Source: Bacillota bacterium
GTDB taxonomy: Bacteria > Bacillota > Dethiobacteria > Dethiobacterales > Dethiobacteraceae
DNA length: 5,261 bases
Assembly: GCA_012800215.1 (NCBI GenBank)
Contig: JAAZJT010000114.1
Location: 1-5,261 of the forward strand
Reading direction: 5' to 3'
Shown here: one piece after another, positions 1-5,261 of the stretch
How the letters are laid out: each line of letters starts with the position of its first letter
Position numbering within the stretch: position 1 is the stretch's first letter
Position numbers and translations under genes: made by a program
Notes under the pieces: generated by a model
What the model was told of the DNA's origin: nothing
The model's input: the letters and a program-made list of their open reading frames with translations, nothing else
Database searches by the model: none

Positions 1-1
1 A

Positions 2-30
2 ATTATAACAAAAGTTTTTTGCCTTGTCTA
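2..30 (-). promoter_or_regulatory. Leftward sigma-A-type promoter at the window edge
   Basis: On the minus strand a TAGACA -35 box (25-30, five of six consensus bases) is followed by exactly 17 bases and a perfect TATAAT -10 box (2-7). A TG one base before the -10 box makes it an extended -10 as well. It lies downstream of the pot operon terminator and points out of the window, so it probably drives the next minus-strand gene, which is not visible. A short CTTG/CAAG inverted repeat overlaps the -35 region (22-43) and could be an operator, but that is weak. Confidence 0.6.
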
Positions 31-144
31 CAATTTATCAAGTATAAAAAACATTGGCTTTTTAGGAATTAATATACACACTAGAACTAGCCACAAAAAA
101 GTACCGAATTTATTAAAATATTTTAGTCAGCGGTGGCGGCCTGC

Positions 145-183
145 AAAGAAAAAGCCATACCTCGATGCATCCAAGGCATGGCT
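145..183 (-). terminator. Rho-independent terminator of the pot operon
   Basis: Read on the minus strand, the arms AGCCATGCCT (183-174) and AGGTATGGCT (162-153) form a 10-bp stem around an 11-base loop, followed at once by TTTTCTTT (152-145). One pair is a G-U wobble in the minus-strand RNA but an A-C mismatch in the plus-strand RNA, so the hairpin fits minus-strand transcription best. It sits 53 bases past the potD stop codon, where the operon should end. Confidence 0.85.
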
Positions 184-199
184 AAAAAGTTTAAAAATT

Positions 200-226
200 C
201 TTTCTGACCCACGCAGAGTTAGAAAG
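200..226 (+). repeat. Inverted repeat after potD
   Basis: CTTTCTGAC (200-208) and GTTAGAAAG (218-226) form a 9-bp stem around a 9-base loop. The pairing is complete, with one G-U wobble, only in plus-strand RNA. On the minus strand the same position is an A-C mismatch. Only a poor T-run follows on the plus strand. It may be a weak terminator for transcription entering from the left, or simply a stabilising 3' hairpin in the pot transcript. Confidence 0.35.
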
Positions 227-235
227 TTTACATTA

Positions 236-1309
236 TCAATTCTGCATTTTAAATTCTGAATAAATATGTTCGTATTCTTCTAAAACTTCTGCTACGTTAA
301 TATAAAAGCTAGTATTTTCGATTACCTCATCTGGGTAATTCAGCAGCGGATTGTTTTTAAATTCCTCCGGCAAATATTCTTCAGCTGCTTTATTTGCATT
401 AGTAAATTTCGTTATATCGGAGATTTTAGCACTGATTTCCGGCTTTAATAAAAAGTTCAAGAATTCATAGGCATTATCTCTGTTAGGTGCTTCTTTAGAC
501 ATTACAAAGCAATCTATATAGATAGGCATTCCTTCTTCTGGAAACACCGGTTCAAGTTTTGGGTCGGCCGCCTGGCCTTTAACAGCCTGGTTTGAATACA
601 TAAACCCTACGACAGCTTCTCCATTTATTAGAGAGTCTTCCGGAGTATTGGTTTCAAATCTTACTATATTATCTTTCAGCTCAAACAGTTTTTCTTTAGC
701 TTCTGCTACTTTTGCCGGATCTGTCTCATTATACTCATATCCTAAAGACTTTAAAACAAGTCCAATAACCTCAACGGACCAATCAATTAAAACTACTTTA
801 TTCTTTAATTCTTCTTGCCACAAGTCCTTATAACCTTTAATGGGGTCAGCCCCTAATTCCGCTACAGCCTCTGGATTGACAAGTAAAAATGATGTTGATA
901 CTGCATAAGGTATTGAATACTCATCATCTTCGTCATAATAATTGCCTTGATATACAGGATTTATGTTTGCGAAATTCGGTAGTTTTTCTTTATCTAATTT
1001 TTCCAGATACCCATTTCGTCTCAATATGTCTACCATATAATCTGTTACTACTGCTAAATCATATTGATCGGGATTGGCTTCCAATAAAGACTGCATATCC
1101 TCATTAGAGGTCACTTCCTTGTAATTGACTTTTATGCCGGTCTCCTCTTCAAACTGATTGATAACTTCGCGAGGAATAAAGTCTCCCCCCCAGGTCATAA
1201 GGTTAATTTGCTTACTAGCACTACTCTTGCCACAGCCGGCTAAAATGAACATAAAGAAGACTGCGGATAACGTTAACGCTAAAAATTTTTTGATTCTTGT
1301 GTTTATCAC
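236..1309 (-). CDS. potD: Polyamine ABC transporter substrate-binding lipoprotein
   Basis: This is the extracytoplasmic binding subunit of a PotABCD importer. It captures spermidine, putrescine or a related cation and delivers it to the PotBC channel. The 357-residue protein starts with a signal peptide: basic residues at 5-8, a hydrophobic core at 9-23 and the lipobox LAGC with Cys26, so the mature protein should be lipid-anchored. The rest follows the PotD/PotF fold: MTWGGDFIP near 38-46 at the start of the first lobe, TDYMVD at 89-94, YSIPY at 131-135 and YIDCFVM at 264-270. The start is GTG directly after the potC stop codon, with GGAGG eight bases upstream. The preceding in-frame codon is the TGA of potC, so no earlier start is possible. 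By hand alignment to E. coli PotD, two acidic ligand contacts are kept (Glu180, Asp266), but a third (Asp168 in E. coli) is replaced by Trp177. Family membership is sure; the exact substrate is inferred. Confidence 0.93.
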   Translation of the reverse strand: MINTRIKKFLALTLSAVFFMFILAGCGKSSASKQINLMTWGGDFIPREVINQFEEETGIKVNYKEVTSNEDMQSLLEANPDQYDLAVVTDYMVDILRRNGYLEKLDKEKLPNFANINPVYQGNYYDEDDEYSIPYAVSTSFLLVNPEAVAELGADPIKGYKDLWQEELKNKVVLIDWSVEVIGLVLKSLGYEYNETDPAKVAEAKEKLFELKDNIVRFETNTPEDSLINGEAVVGFMYSNQAVKGQAADPKLEPVFPEEGMPIYIDCFVMSKEAPNRDNAYEFLNFLLKPEISAKISDITKFTNANKAAEEYLPEEFKNNPLLNYPDEVIENTSFYINVAEVLEEYEHIYSEFKMQN

Positions 1310-2101
1310 TCAAAACTCCTCCTTTTGCTTTCTTGTTTTACTAATCAGCTGGCTTAAGCCAACTATAAAAAAGGTACCCACTAGGATTAAAGTACACAGA
1401 GCATTAATTTTTGGTGTAACACCTACACGCATCATAGAGAAAATATGAACCGGCAAAGTTGTAGATGTGGGACCGGCCATATAGGTTGAGATTACTACAT
1501 CATCTAAAGAGATTGCTATTGCCAATAAAGATGCTGTTAATATTGAAGGCATTACCAATGGCAGTATGATTGTTTTAATAATTTGCCCTGTACCTGCACC
1601 CAAATCCTTAGCAGCCTCTATAATAGATATGTCTATTTCTTTAAGCCTTAACTGAACCATAATATAAACATAGGGCACACAAAAAAGTGAATGTGAGAGT
1701 ACTAATGTTAGATATCCGAAAGGCAACTTTAATGCGGAAAAAAACAAAAGCAGTGAAACTCCAAGCGCTACCTCTGGGATAAGTAAAGGTAAAATCATTA
1801 CTGTATTTATTTTCTTTTCCATCCCCTTAGTAACATGCAAAGCAACAATGGCAGCAGCTGTCCCGAGAATTGCAGACAAAATGGAAGTTAAGAAAGCCAC
1901 TACTATGCTTATTTTAAATACCTCAGCAATAACCCTATCATTAAACAGTTCTTTATACCAGTCCAAAGTAAAACCTGTCCACTGAGCTGTAGAGGGGCTT
2001 TGATTAAAGGAATACAAAATAACACTAAGCACAGGAATGTAAAGTATGACAAAAAATAAGGAGAGATAGAATGTACGAAGCCTTTTGGGCTTTGTATTCA
2101 C
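1310..2101 (-). CDS. potC: Polyamine ABC transporter permease PotC
   Basis: This is the second of two membrane subunits that form the translocation path of the importer in the cytoplasmic membrane. The 263-residue length is usual for PotC. Hydrophobic segments lie near residues 11-32, 64-88, 98-122, 129-149, 179-199 and 232-253, matching six helices. The cytoplasmic EAA loop that docks on the ATPase is EAAKDLGAG at 162-170, followed by the typical ILPLVMPS. The start is GTG at 2101, overlapping the potB stop by four bases (GTGA), with AGGAGGG nine bases upstream, so translation is probably coupled to potB. It ends immediately before potD. The order after PotB and the binding-protein-dependent permease features make PotC the natural name. 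Confidence 0.93.
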   Translation of the reverse strand: MNTKPKRLRTFYLSLFFVILYIPVLSVILYSFNQSPSTAQWTGFTLDWYKELFNDRVIAEVFKISIVVAFLTSILSAILGTAAAIVALHVTKGMEKKINTVMILPLLIPEVALGVSLLLFFSALKLPFGYLTLVLSHSLFCVPYVYIMVQLRLKEIDISIIEAAKDLGAGTGQIIKTIILPLVMPSILTASLLAIAISLDDVVISTYMAGPTSTTLPVHIFSMMRVGVTPKINALCTLILVGTFFIVGLSQLISKTRKQKEEF

Positions 2102-2955
2102 AGAAATAATCCCTCCTTTTTGTCCTTCGTAATACGATTATAAATATATAATACAATCAAAACTAAAACAATCATTCCCACAGAGAAAGCAGCAGCAAGA
2201 GGTTTATTTCTGCCTTTTGTAACCTGCGCATTTATTAAATTTCCTAGAAATACATTCTTTCCTCCACCTAAAAGATCAGAGATAAAAAACAGACCTAAAG
2301 ACGGGATGAAAACTAAAATAAACCCGCCTGCAATACCCGGCATAGTAAGAGGAAGTGTTATATTAAAAAATGTTTTCCATTTACTTGCACCTAAATCATA
2401 AGATGCTTCCAGCAAAGACCGATCAAGTTTATCAACAGAATTAAACAGAGCAATAATCATAAAAGGAATCAACATATAGGCCGTACCAACAAGGGTAGTA
2501 CCAAAATTATACATCATAATTAATGGTTCTTTAATAATATTAAACTTCAGGAGTAAATTATTTATCAGCCCCTTATTCCCTAATAGTATAATCCAGCCAT
2601 AAATTCTCAATAAACTTGATATCCAAAAAGGAAGAATAATTAGTCCCATTGCCAAAGAGCGCCTTTTGGGTTCCAAATTGGCTGTAAAATAGGCAACGGG
2701 GTAACCAATAAATAGTGTAATTAATCCAGTTAGAGCTGCCAACAAAAAAGAATTATAAAATACTTTCAAATAAACAGGATCAAATATCCTTTTATAATTT
2801 TCCAAAGTAAACTCGAACACTACATTACCCAAATTATCTCTTGATAAAAAACTTAATACTACAACATATATAAGGGGAATCCCAACCAAAAGACCTGTCC
2901 AAACAAAAATAGGTACAGCAGGAGCATTTTGTTTAATTTTTTTTAGATTAAACAT
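2098..2955 (-). CDS. potB: Polyamine ABC transporter permease PotB
   Basis: This is the first membrane subunit of the importer, pairing with PotC. From the start chosen here it has 285 residues, as usual for PotB. It has an N-terminal helix near 14-36, a periplasmic-side loop containing FTLENYKRIF, further helices near 69-91, 102-126, 152-172, 207-227 and 255-273, and the EAA docking motif EASYDLGAS at 183-191. Two ATG codons compete. The one at 2955 has GGAGGG five bases upstream, which is ideal spacing. The one at 2970 would add MWRVA, but its GGAGG is only three bases away. I therefore prefer 2955, which gives an 8-base overlap with the end of potA. The gene ends inside the potC start (4-base overlap). 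Confidence 0.92.
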   Translation of the reverse strand: MFNLKKIKQNAPAVPIFVWTGLLVGIPLIYVVVLSFLSRDNLGNVVFEFTLENYKRIFDPVYLKVFYNSFLLAALTGLITLFIGYPVAYFTANLEPKRRSLAMGLIILPFWISSLLRIYGWIILLGNKGLINNLLLKFNIIKEPLIMMYNFGTTLVGTAYMLIPFMIIALFNSVDKLDRSLLEASYDLGASKWKTFFNITLPLTMPGIAGGFILVFIPSLGLFFISDLLGGGKNVFLGNLINAQVTKGRNKPLAAAFSVGMIVLVLIVLYIYNRITKDKKEGLFL

Positions 2956-4054
2956 TGCTACCCTCCACATAATCCTCCAGAGGAAGCAGGACTGCTCCGG
3001 ATTCTTCCCAGGATATATATACCTTATCTCCTATATTGTAATCACTGTTATTGTTCTGGTACTCTATAACAGTCACTATCTCACCATCTACATTGACTTC
3101 AGACCTAATTTGCGAACCTGCATAGTGGACGGACATAACCTCGCCCGAGAAAGAATTAGGAATCTCAGTACAAGATATTTTCATTTTATCCATATGAATA
3201 GCCAAAATAGCCGTCTCACCAGGATTACAACCGCCTCCAGCATAATCAGAACATTTAATGTCTATTATACTGCTTCCAAGCTTTATTCTAAAATAATTAT
3301 TATTTTTCTCTAAAACCTTAACCTTTTTTATATTCCTGTCTCCTATAAAATCTGCCACAAAAAGGTTTTTAGGATTATTATATATCTCCCTGGGATTACC
3401 CAACTGTTGAATTTCCCCTTTATTTATTACTACTATCCGATCAGACATATTAAGCGCTTCTTCTTGGTCATGAGTAACATAGACAAAGGTAGTTTTCGCT
3501 TTTTTTTGCAAATGAGCAAGCTCCGTTTGCATATATTTTCTAAGCTTTAAGTCTAAAGCTCCTAAAGGCTCGTCTAAAAGTAAAATATCCGGTTCATTAA
3601 TCAAAGCCCTGGCTATGGCAATCCTCTGCCTTTGCCCGCCTGACAACTGGTGGGGCATTCTCTTTTCGTAACCTGACATCTGTACCAATTCTAAAAAGTC
3701 AGCAACCCTTGTTTTCAGTTCCTTCTCGCTCATGGATTTTTTGACTCTAGGCCCATAAGCAACATTATCATAAACATTTAAATGAGGAAATAGAGCATAA
3801 TTTTGGAAAACTGTGTTTATATTCCTCTTATTTGGCGCCAAATCCTTAATGGAAGCACCATTTAACAAAATGTCCCCAGAATCTATAGCCTCAAGTCCGG
3901 CAATGCATCTTAATAGAGTTGTTTTTCCACAACCTGAGGGACCTAAAAGAGTCAAAAATTCACCATAATTTATATCAAAAGTTATATCCTTTAGAATATG
4001 AGAACTACCATAATATTTGTTTAACTTTTTTAACTGAAGCAGCGGTTCTTGCAT
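2948..4054 (-). CDS. potA: Polyamine ABC transporter ATP-binding protein PotA
   Basis: This is the cytoplasmic ATPase that powers the importer as a dimer on PotB and PotC. The 368 residues match the family length. All nucleotide-binding motifs are intact: Walker A GPSGCGKT (38-45), Q-loop Gln84 in VFQNYALFPH, signature LSGGQ (137-141), Walker B ILLLDE (157-162) with Glu162, D-loop GALD (165-168) and switch His195 in VTHDQEEA. After the conserved stretch FVADFIGDRN (233-242) comes a C-terminal TOBE-type regulatory domain, roughly 275-360. The ATG at 4054 has AAAGGAAG upstream with GGAAG six bases away. It is the first gene of the operon, preceded by a leader of about 200 bases. The sequence also fits other MOI/CUT1-type ATPases, but the neighbouring PotB, PotC and PotD settle the assignment. 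Confidence 0.95.
   Translation of the reverse strand: MQEPLLQLKKLNKYYGSSHILKDITFDINYGEFLTLLGPSGCGKTTLLRCIAGLEAIDSGDILLNGASIKDLAPNKRNINTVFQNYALFPHLNVYDNVAYGPRVKKSMSEKELKTRVADFLELVQMSGYEKRMPHQLSGGQRQRIAIARALINEPDILLLDEPLGALDLKLRKYMQTELAHLQKKAKTTFVYVTHDQEEALNMSDRIVVINKGEIQQLGNPREIYNNPKNLFVADFIGDRNIKKVKVLEKNNNYFRIKLGSSIIDIKCSDYAGGGCNPGETAILAIHMDKMKISCTEIPNSFSGEVMSVHYAGSQIRSEVNVDGEIVTVIEYQNNNSDYNIGDKVYISWEESGAVLLPLEDYVEGSNV
2961..2966 (-). promoter_or_regulatory. Ribosome binding site deciding the potB start
   Basis: GGAGGG on the minus strand lies inside the 3' end of potA, five bases before the ATG at 2955. It favours this start over the in-frame ATG at 2968-2970, which lies just upstream of the site. 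Confidence 0.7.
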
Positions 4055-4150
4055 TTAAAACTTCCTTTCACTAAAAACAACCATAAATAGCTATAAACCC
4101 AATTATCAAATATTTTACCCCAACTCCCATTTGGCAAAAAGACTGTAAGC

Positions 4151-4168
4151 ATTGTAGGGTAATACAAT
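4151..4168. promoter_or_regulatory. Perfect dyad ATTGTA-N6-TACAAT
   Basis: A 6-bp perfect inverted repeat with a 6-base centre (GGGTAA on the plus strand) lies between the predicted pot promoter and potA. It is the inner hairpin nearest potA in the folded leader. As DNA it has the spacing of a dimeric repressor site. No regulator gene is visible in the window. Confidence 0.35.
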
Positions 4169-4174
4169 TTTGGT

Positions 4175-4202
4175 AAAAATGAGAGAAAACCCCTCTCTTT
4201 TT
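4175..4202 (-). terminator. Weak terminator-like hairpin in the pot leader
   Basis: On the minus strand, AAAAAGAGAG, the 7-base loop GGGTTTT, and CTCTC-A-TTTTT can pair. The GC-containing core is only 5 bp and the T-run partly belongs to the stem, so termination would be weak. The A-run and the first bases of its 5' arm are the same ones that pair in the longer stem (4196-4203 with 4135-4142), so the two folds exclude each other, as in an attenuator. Function is inferred. Confidence 0.3.
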
Positions 4203-4245
4203 GGCATAATGGGATAGTCCAAAATGCACTAATAGCAAAGGGGAC

Positions 4246-4255
4246 AAAGTACTTT
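4246..4255. promoter_or_regulatory. Palindrome AAAGTACTTT near the transcription start
   Basis: A perfect 10-bp palindrome lies about 12 bases downstream of the -10 box of the predicted pot promoter, close to +7 to +16. That position would suit a repressor operator. No further support is visible. Confidence 0.25.
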
Positions 4256-4267
4256 TATGTCATTGTC

Positions 4268-4296
4268 ATTATATCAGATAATTCAAATTTATAACA
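4268..4296 (-). promoter_or_regulatory. Probable pot operon promoter (extended -10)
   Basis: The minus strand reads TGATATAAT at 4276-4268, a perfect extended -10 element. The matching -35 position 17 bases upstream is TGTTAT (4296-4291), which is poor, but extended -10 promoters tolerate this. Transcription would start near 4261 and give a leader of about 205 bases before potA. A second, weaker candidate TGTTATAAA lies 20 bases upstream. Confidence 0.55.
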
Positions 4297-4410
4297 TGTT
4301 GTTTCCCAAAATTAATATCATATTAAGCCCCACTAAACTTCCAATGCCACTTGTTATGTCAAGACCAGGCAAAGGTCCAAATCGCCGATTGAAAAATTTC
4401 CTTCTCTATA

Positions 4411-4424
4411 TTTTTTTAAAAAAA
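4411..4424. repeat. T7A7 palindrome at the hsdR breakpoint
   Basis: Seven T followed by seven A form a perfect 14-bp palindrome. Recognisable hsdR coding sequence (GDELDLL) stops at its right edge. The expected continuation toward helicase motif V is absent in all three minus-strand frames. The tract is a plausible deletion or slippage site. Confidence 0.5.
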
Positions 4425-5014
4425 GTAAGTCTAATTCATCACCATTGACAAACTCATCTTTTATAGATTCTTCATAATTCTCCTCATTGCCGTATTTTTC
4501 CATCATCTTATCCCAATATCTTTTAACAAGGTCTTGAGACTCTTCATCGACAGCATCATACCCCTCCCTTTGGTCAGGGGGAGAAATAACGACGGCTGCA
4601 TTTAAGTCGCCTGCTTCTTCAAAATGCTTTAAATATCTGATAGCTTCTACCTTGCTGTTAGTAGCCAGCATTGCTTTAAACTGGGAACCCTGCGTCTTAT
4701 AGTTGGGTGACAAAATGTCTGTTAATATCATAGGCGATAAAGGCAATCCTTTGGTCTGAAGATGCTAATCTTTCAAACTGGCTCCATTTTCGCATTACCT
4801 CTTCTTTTTGCTTGTTATTTAAATCCTTGGTGATCATTTCAAGCCTTTTGTCTATAGCTTTTCTATTGACTGTTTGCTCGACCATTTTGCCTTCGTACAA
4901 AAGCGGGACGATAGTTTTATCCCTAACCCCGTCTGCTATAGTATAGGTATGAATAAGTTCACCAAATTTAATCATGGTGTTCTTTTCCTTTTTCATCAGA
5001 GGAGTGCCGGTAAA
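4423..5014 (-). pseudogene. hsdR: Remnant of type I restriction enzyme subunit R (hsdR)
   Basis: HsdR is the ATP-driven DNA translocase and nuclease subunit of type I restriction-modification enzymes, usually about 1000 residues. Only some 197 codons from its helicase core remain. They begin at FTGTPLMKKEKNT (5014 downward), which carries helicase motif III. They run through IHTYTIADGVRD, VPLLYEG and the conserved IAYDINRHF, change frame at 4705-4707, and continue with KAMLATNSK, AIRYLKHFEEAG, VVISPPDQREGYDAVDEES, YGNEENYEESIKDEF and GDELDLL, ending just before motif V. The frameshift is explained by one extra C in ACCCAAC: removing it gives HFVTNYKTQGSQFKAML. The N-terminal nuclease and Walker motifs, and the C-terminal third, are missing. 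The right end abuts a cut CRISPR repeat and the left end a T7A7 tract. No start codon or hsdM/hsdS neighbour is visible, so it cannot give a working enzyme. Confidence 0.92.
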
Positions 5015-5261
5015 TATGCGGGGACCATCATGCCTTCCCTCCGCGCCACTATACCCAGGAGGGATCACCCCCGCGTATGCGGGGACCATCCGCAGGGTCC
5101 CTGACTGGCGTGACTATCACGGGGGATCACCCCCGCGTATGCGGGGACCATAAATTAGCTTCTTCTCGCAATTTTTTAAGGTTGGGATCACCCCCGCGTA
5201 TGCGGGGACCATCTTGAGCTCGGCAAATTTCTTTGTGTCGAGCAGGGATCGCCCCCGCGTA
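5015..5261 (-). CRISPR. Leader-distal end of a CRISPR array, probably type I-E
   Basis: Three identical 29-base repeats lie at 5061-5089, 5123-5151 and 5184-5212. On the plus strand they start GGGATCAC, contain the palindrome CCCCGCGTATGCGGGG and end ACCAT. A fourth repeat (5245-5261) is cut by the window edge and has one A-to-G change at its seventh base. A truncated repeat of 14 bases (5015-5028) closes the array. Spacers are 5029-5060 (32), 5090-5122 (33), 5152-5183 (32) and 5213-5244 (32). The stem-loop and length resemble type I-E repeats. In that family the transcribed strand starts with the pyrimidine-rich stem arm, which here means the minus strand with the leader beyond the right edge. 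A damaged last repeat at the left end agrees. No cas gene is in the window, so the subtype rests on the repeat alone. Reading frames across the repeats (MVPAYAG...) are artefacts. Confidence 0.96.

Larger units (their letters stand above)
4125..4214 (-). promoter_or_regulatory. Long imperfect inverted repeat in the pot leader
   Basis: Arms at 4196-4214 and 4125-4142 pair over about 17 bp in minus-strand RNA, with one bulged A and one C-C mismatch. The pairing starts UCCCAUU with AAUGGGA and ends CAAAAAGA with UCUUUUUG. A further five A-U pairs are possible outside (4221-4225 with 4112-4116). The enclosed 53 bases contain two smaller hairpins, giving a branched fold between promoter and potA. 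It may be a cis-regulatory RNA. A short mobile-element (MITE-like) remnant would also give 90 bp bounded by inverted repeats, but I see no flanking target duplication. It matches no riboswitch consensus I can recall. Confidence 0.45.
4055..4422 (-). other. Gene-free region: pot promoter and leader
   Basis: About 370 bases separate the end of recognisable hsdR sequence from potA. No reading frame here has both a believable start and coding character. The AT-rich stretch holds the probable pot promoter, a 10-bp palindrome near the predicted transcription start, a long imperfect inverted repeat with two inner hairpins, and the potA ribosome binding site. Bases 4300-4410 hold nothing I recognise. 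Confidence 0.6.

Noticed and set aside
114..125. 12-bp palindrome TAAAATATTTTA
   Set aside because: Such A/T palindromes are expected by chance in this composition, and nothing else supports a function.
648..1448. Plus-strand frames at 648-833, 889-1107 and 1158-1448
   Set aside because: They are antisense shadows of potD and potC, whose minus-strand products are clear family members.
4339..4362. TTGACA on the minus strand (4357-4362) as a -35 box
   Set aside because: No acceptable -10 box lies 16-18 bases downstream (AGTTTA at best), so the extended -10 element at 4268-4276 is preferred.
4304..4409. Minus-strand frame after the hsdR breakpoint encoding a hydrophobic stretch ending GLNMILILGNNML
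   Set aside because: It has no start codon with a ribosome binding site, is under 40 codons between stops, and matches no family I can name. It could be a chance frame or the tail of a lost gene.
4257..4448. 63-codon plus-strand frame over the pot promoter region and hsdR end
   Set aside because: No ribosome binding site or recognisable domain. It overlaps a promoter and opposes a well-supported remnant.
4561..4582. CCCCT...AGGGG inverted repeat as a terminator
   Set aside because: It lies inside well-conserved hsdR codons (PPDQREG) and no T-run follows on either strand.
5015..5104. Reading frames running through the CRISPR repeats on both strands, including a start giving MVPAYAGVIP upstream of the hsdR remnant
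   Set aside because: They are translations of repeat and spacer DNA. The hsdR similarity begins only at FTGTPL (5014), and no ribosome binding site is present.

Overview
The window looks like AT-rich DNA from a low-GC Gram-positive bacterium, most likely a Clostridia-type Bacillota. The reasons are GGAGG ribosome binding sites in front of all four intact genes, GTG starts mixed with ATG, a lipobox on the substrate-binding protein, and AT-rich codon use. I cannot name a species. Every gene and the CRISPR array read on the minus strand, so functional order runs from right to left.

Right edge (5015-5261): the leader-distal end of a CRISPR array with 29-base repeats of type I-E appearance and 32-33-base spacers. 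The array continues past the window, so its leader and any cas genes are not visible. The last repeat is cut after 14 bases and joins directly to an internal piece of hsdR, the motor/nuclease subunit gene of a type I restriction enzyme. That piece (4423-5014) has lost both ends and carries one internal frameshift, so it is a dead remnant. Its homology stops at a T7A7 palindrome.

Middle (4055-4422): about 370 bases without a gene. It holds the likely promoter of the downstream operon (extended -10 at 4268-4276) and a leader of roughly 200 bases that can fold into a long imperfect stem enclosing two small hairpins.

Left and centre (236-4054): a complete, tightly packed potABCD-type ABC importer operon. 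Order of transcription is potA (ATPase), potB and potC (permeases), then potD (lipoprotein binding subunit). Gene junctions are an 8-base overlap, a 4-base overlap and zero spacing, so translation is probably coupled. PotD captures the ligand outside the membrane, PotB and PotC form the channel, and a PotA dimer drives transport. Polyamines (spermidine or putrescine) are the expected substrate, but several pocket residues of PotD differ from the E. coli protein. A strand-specific terminator at 145-183 closes the operon. A good leftward promoter at 2-30 then serves a gene beyond the left edge.

I see no clearly new system. The two points most worth a second look are the CRISPR-repeat/hsdR junction and the folded leader of the pot operon.
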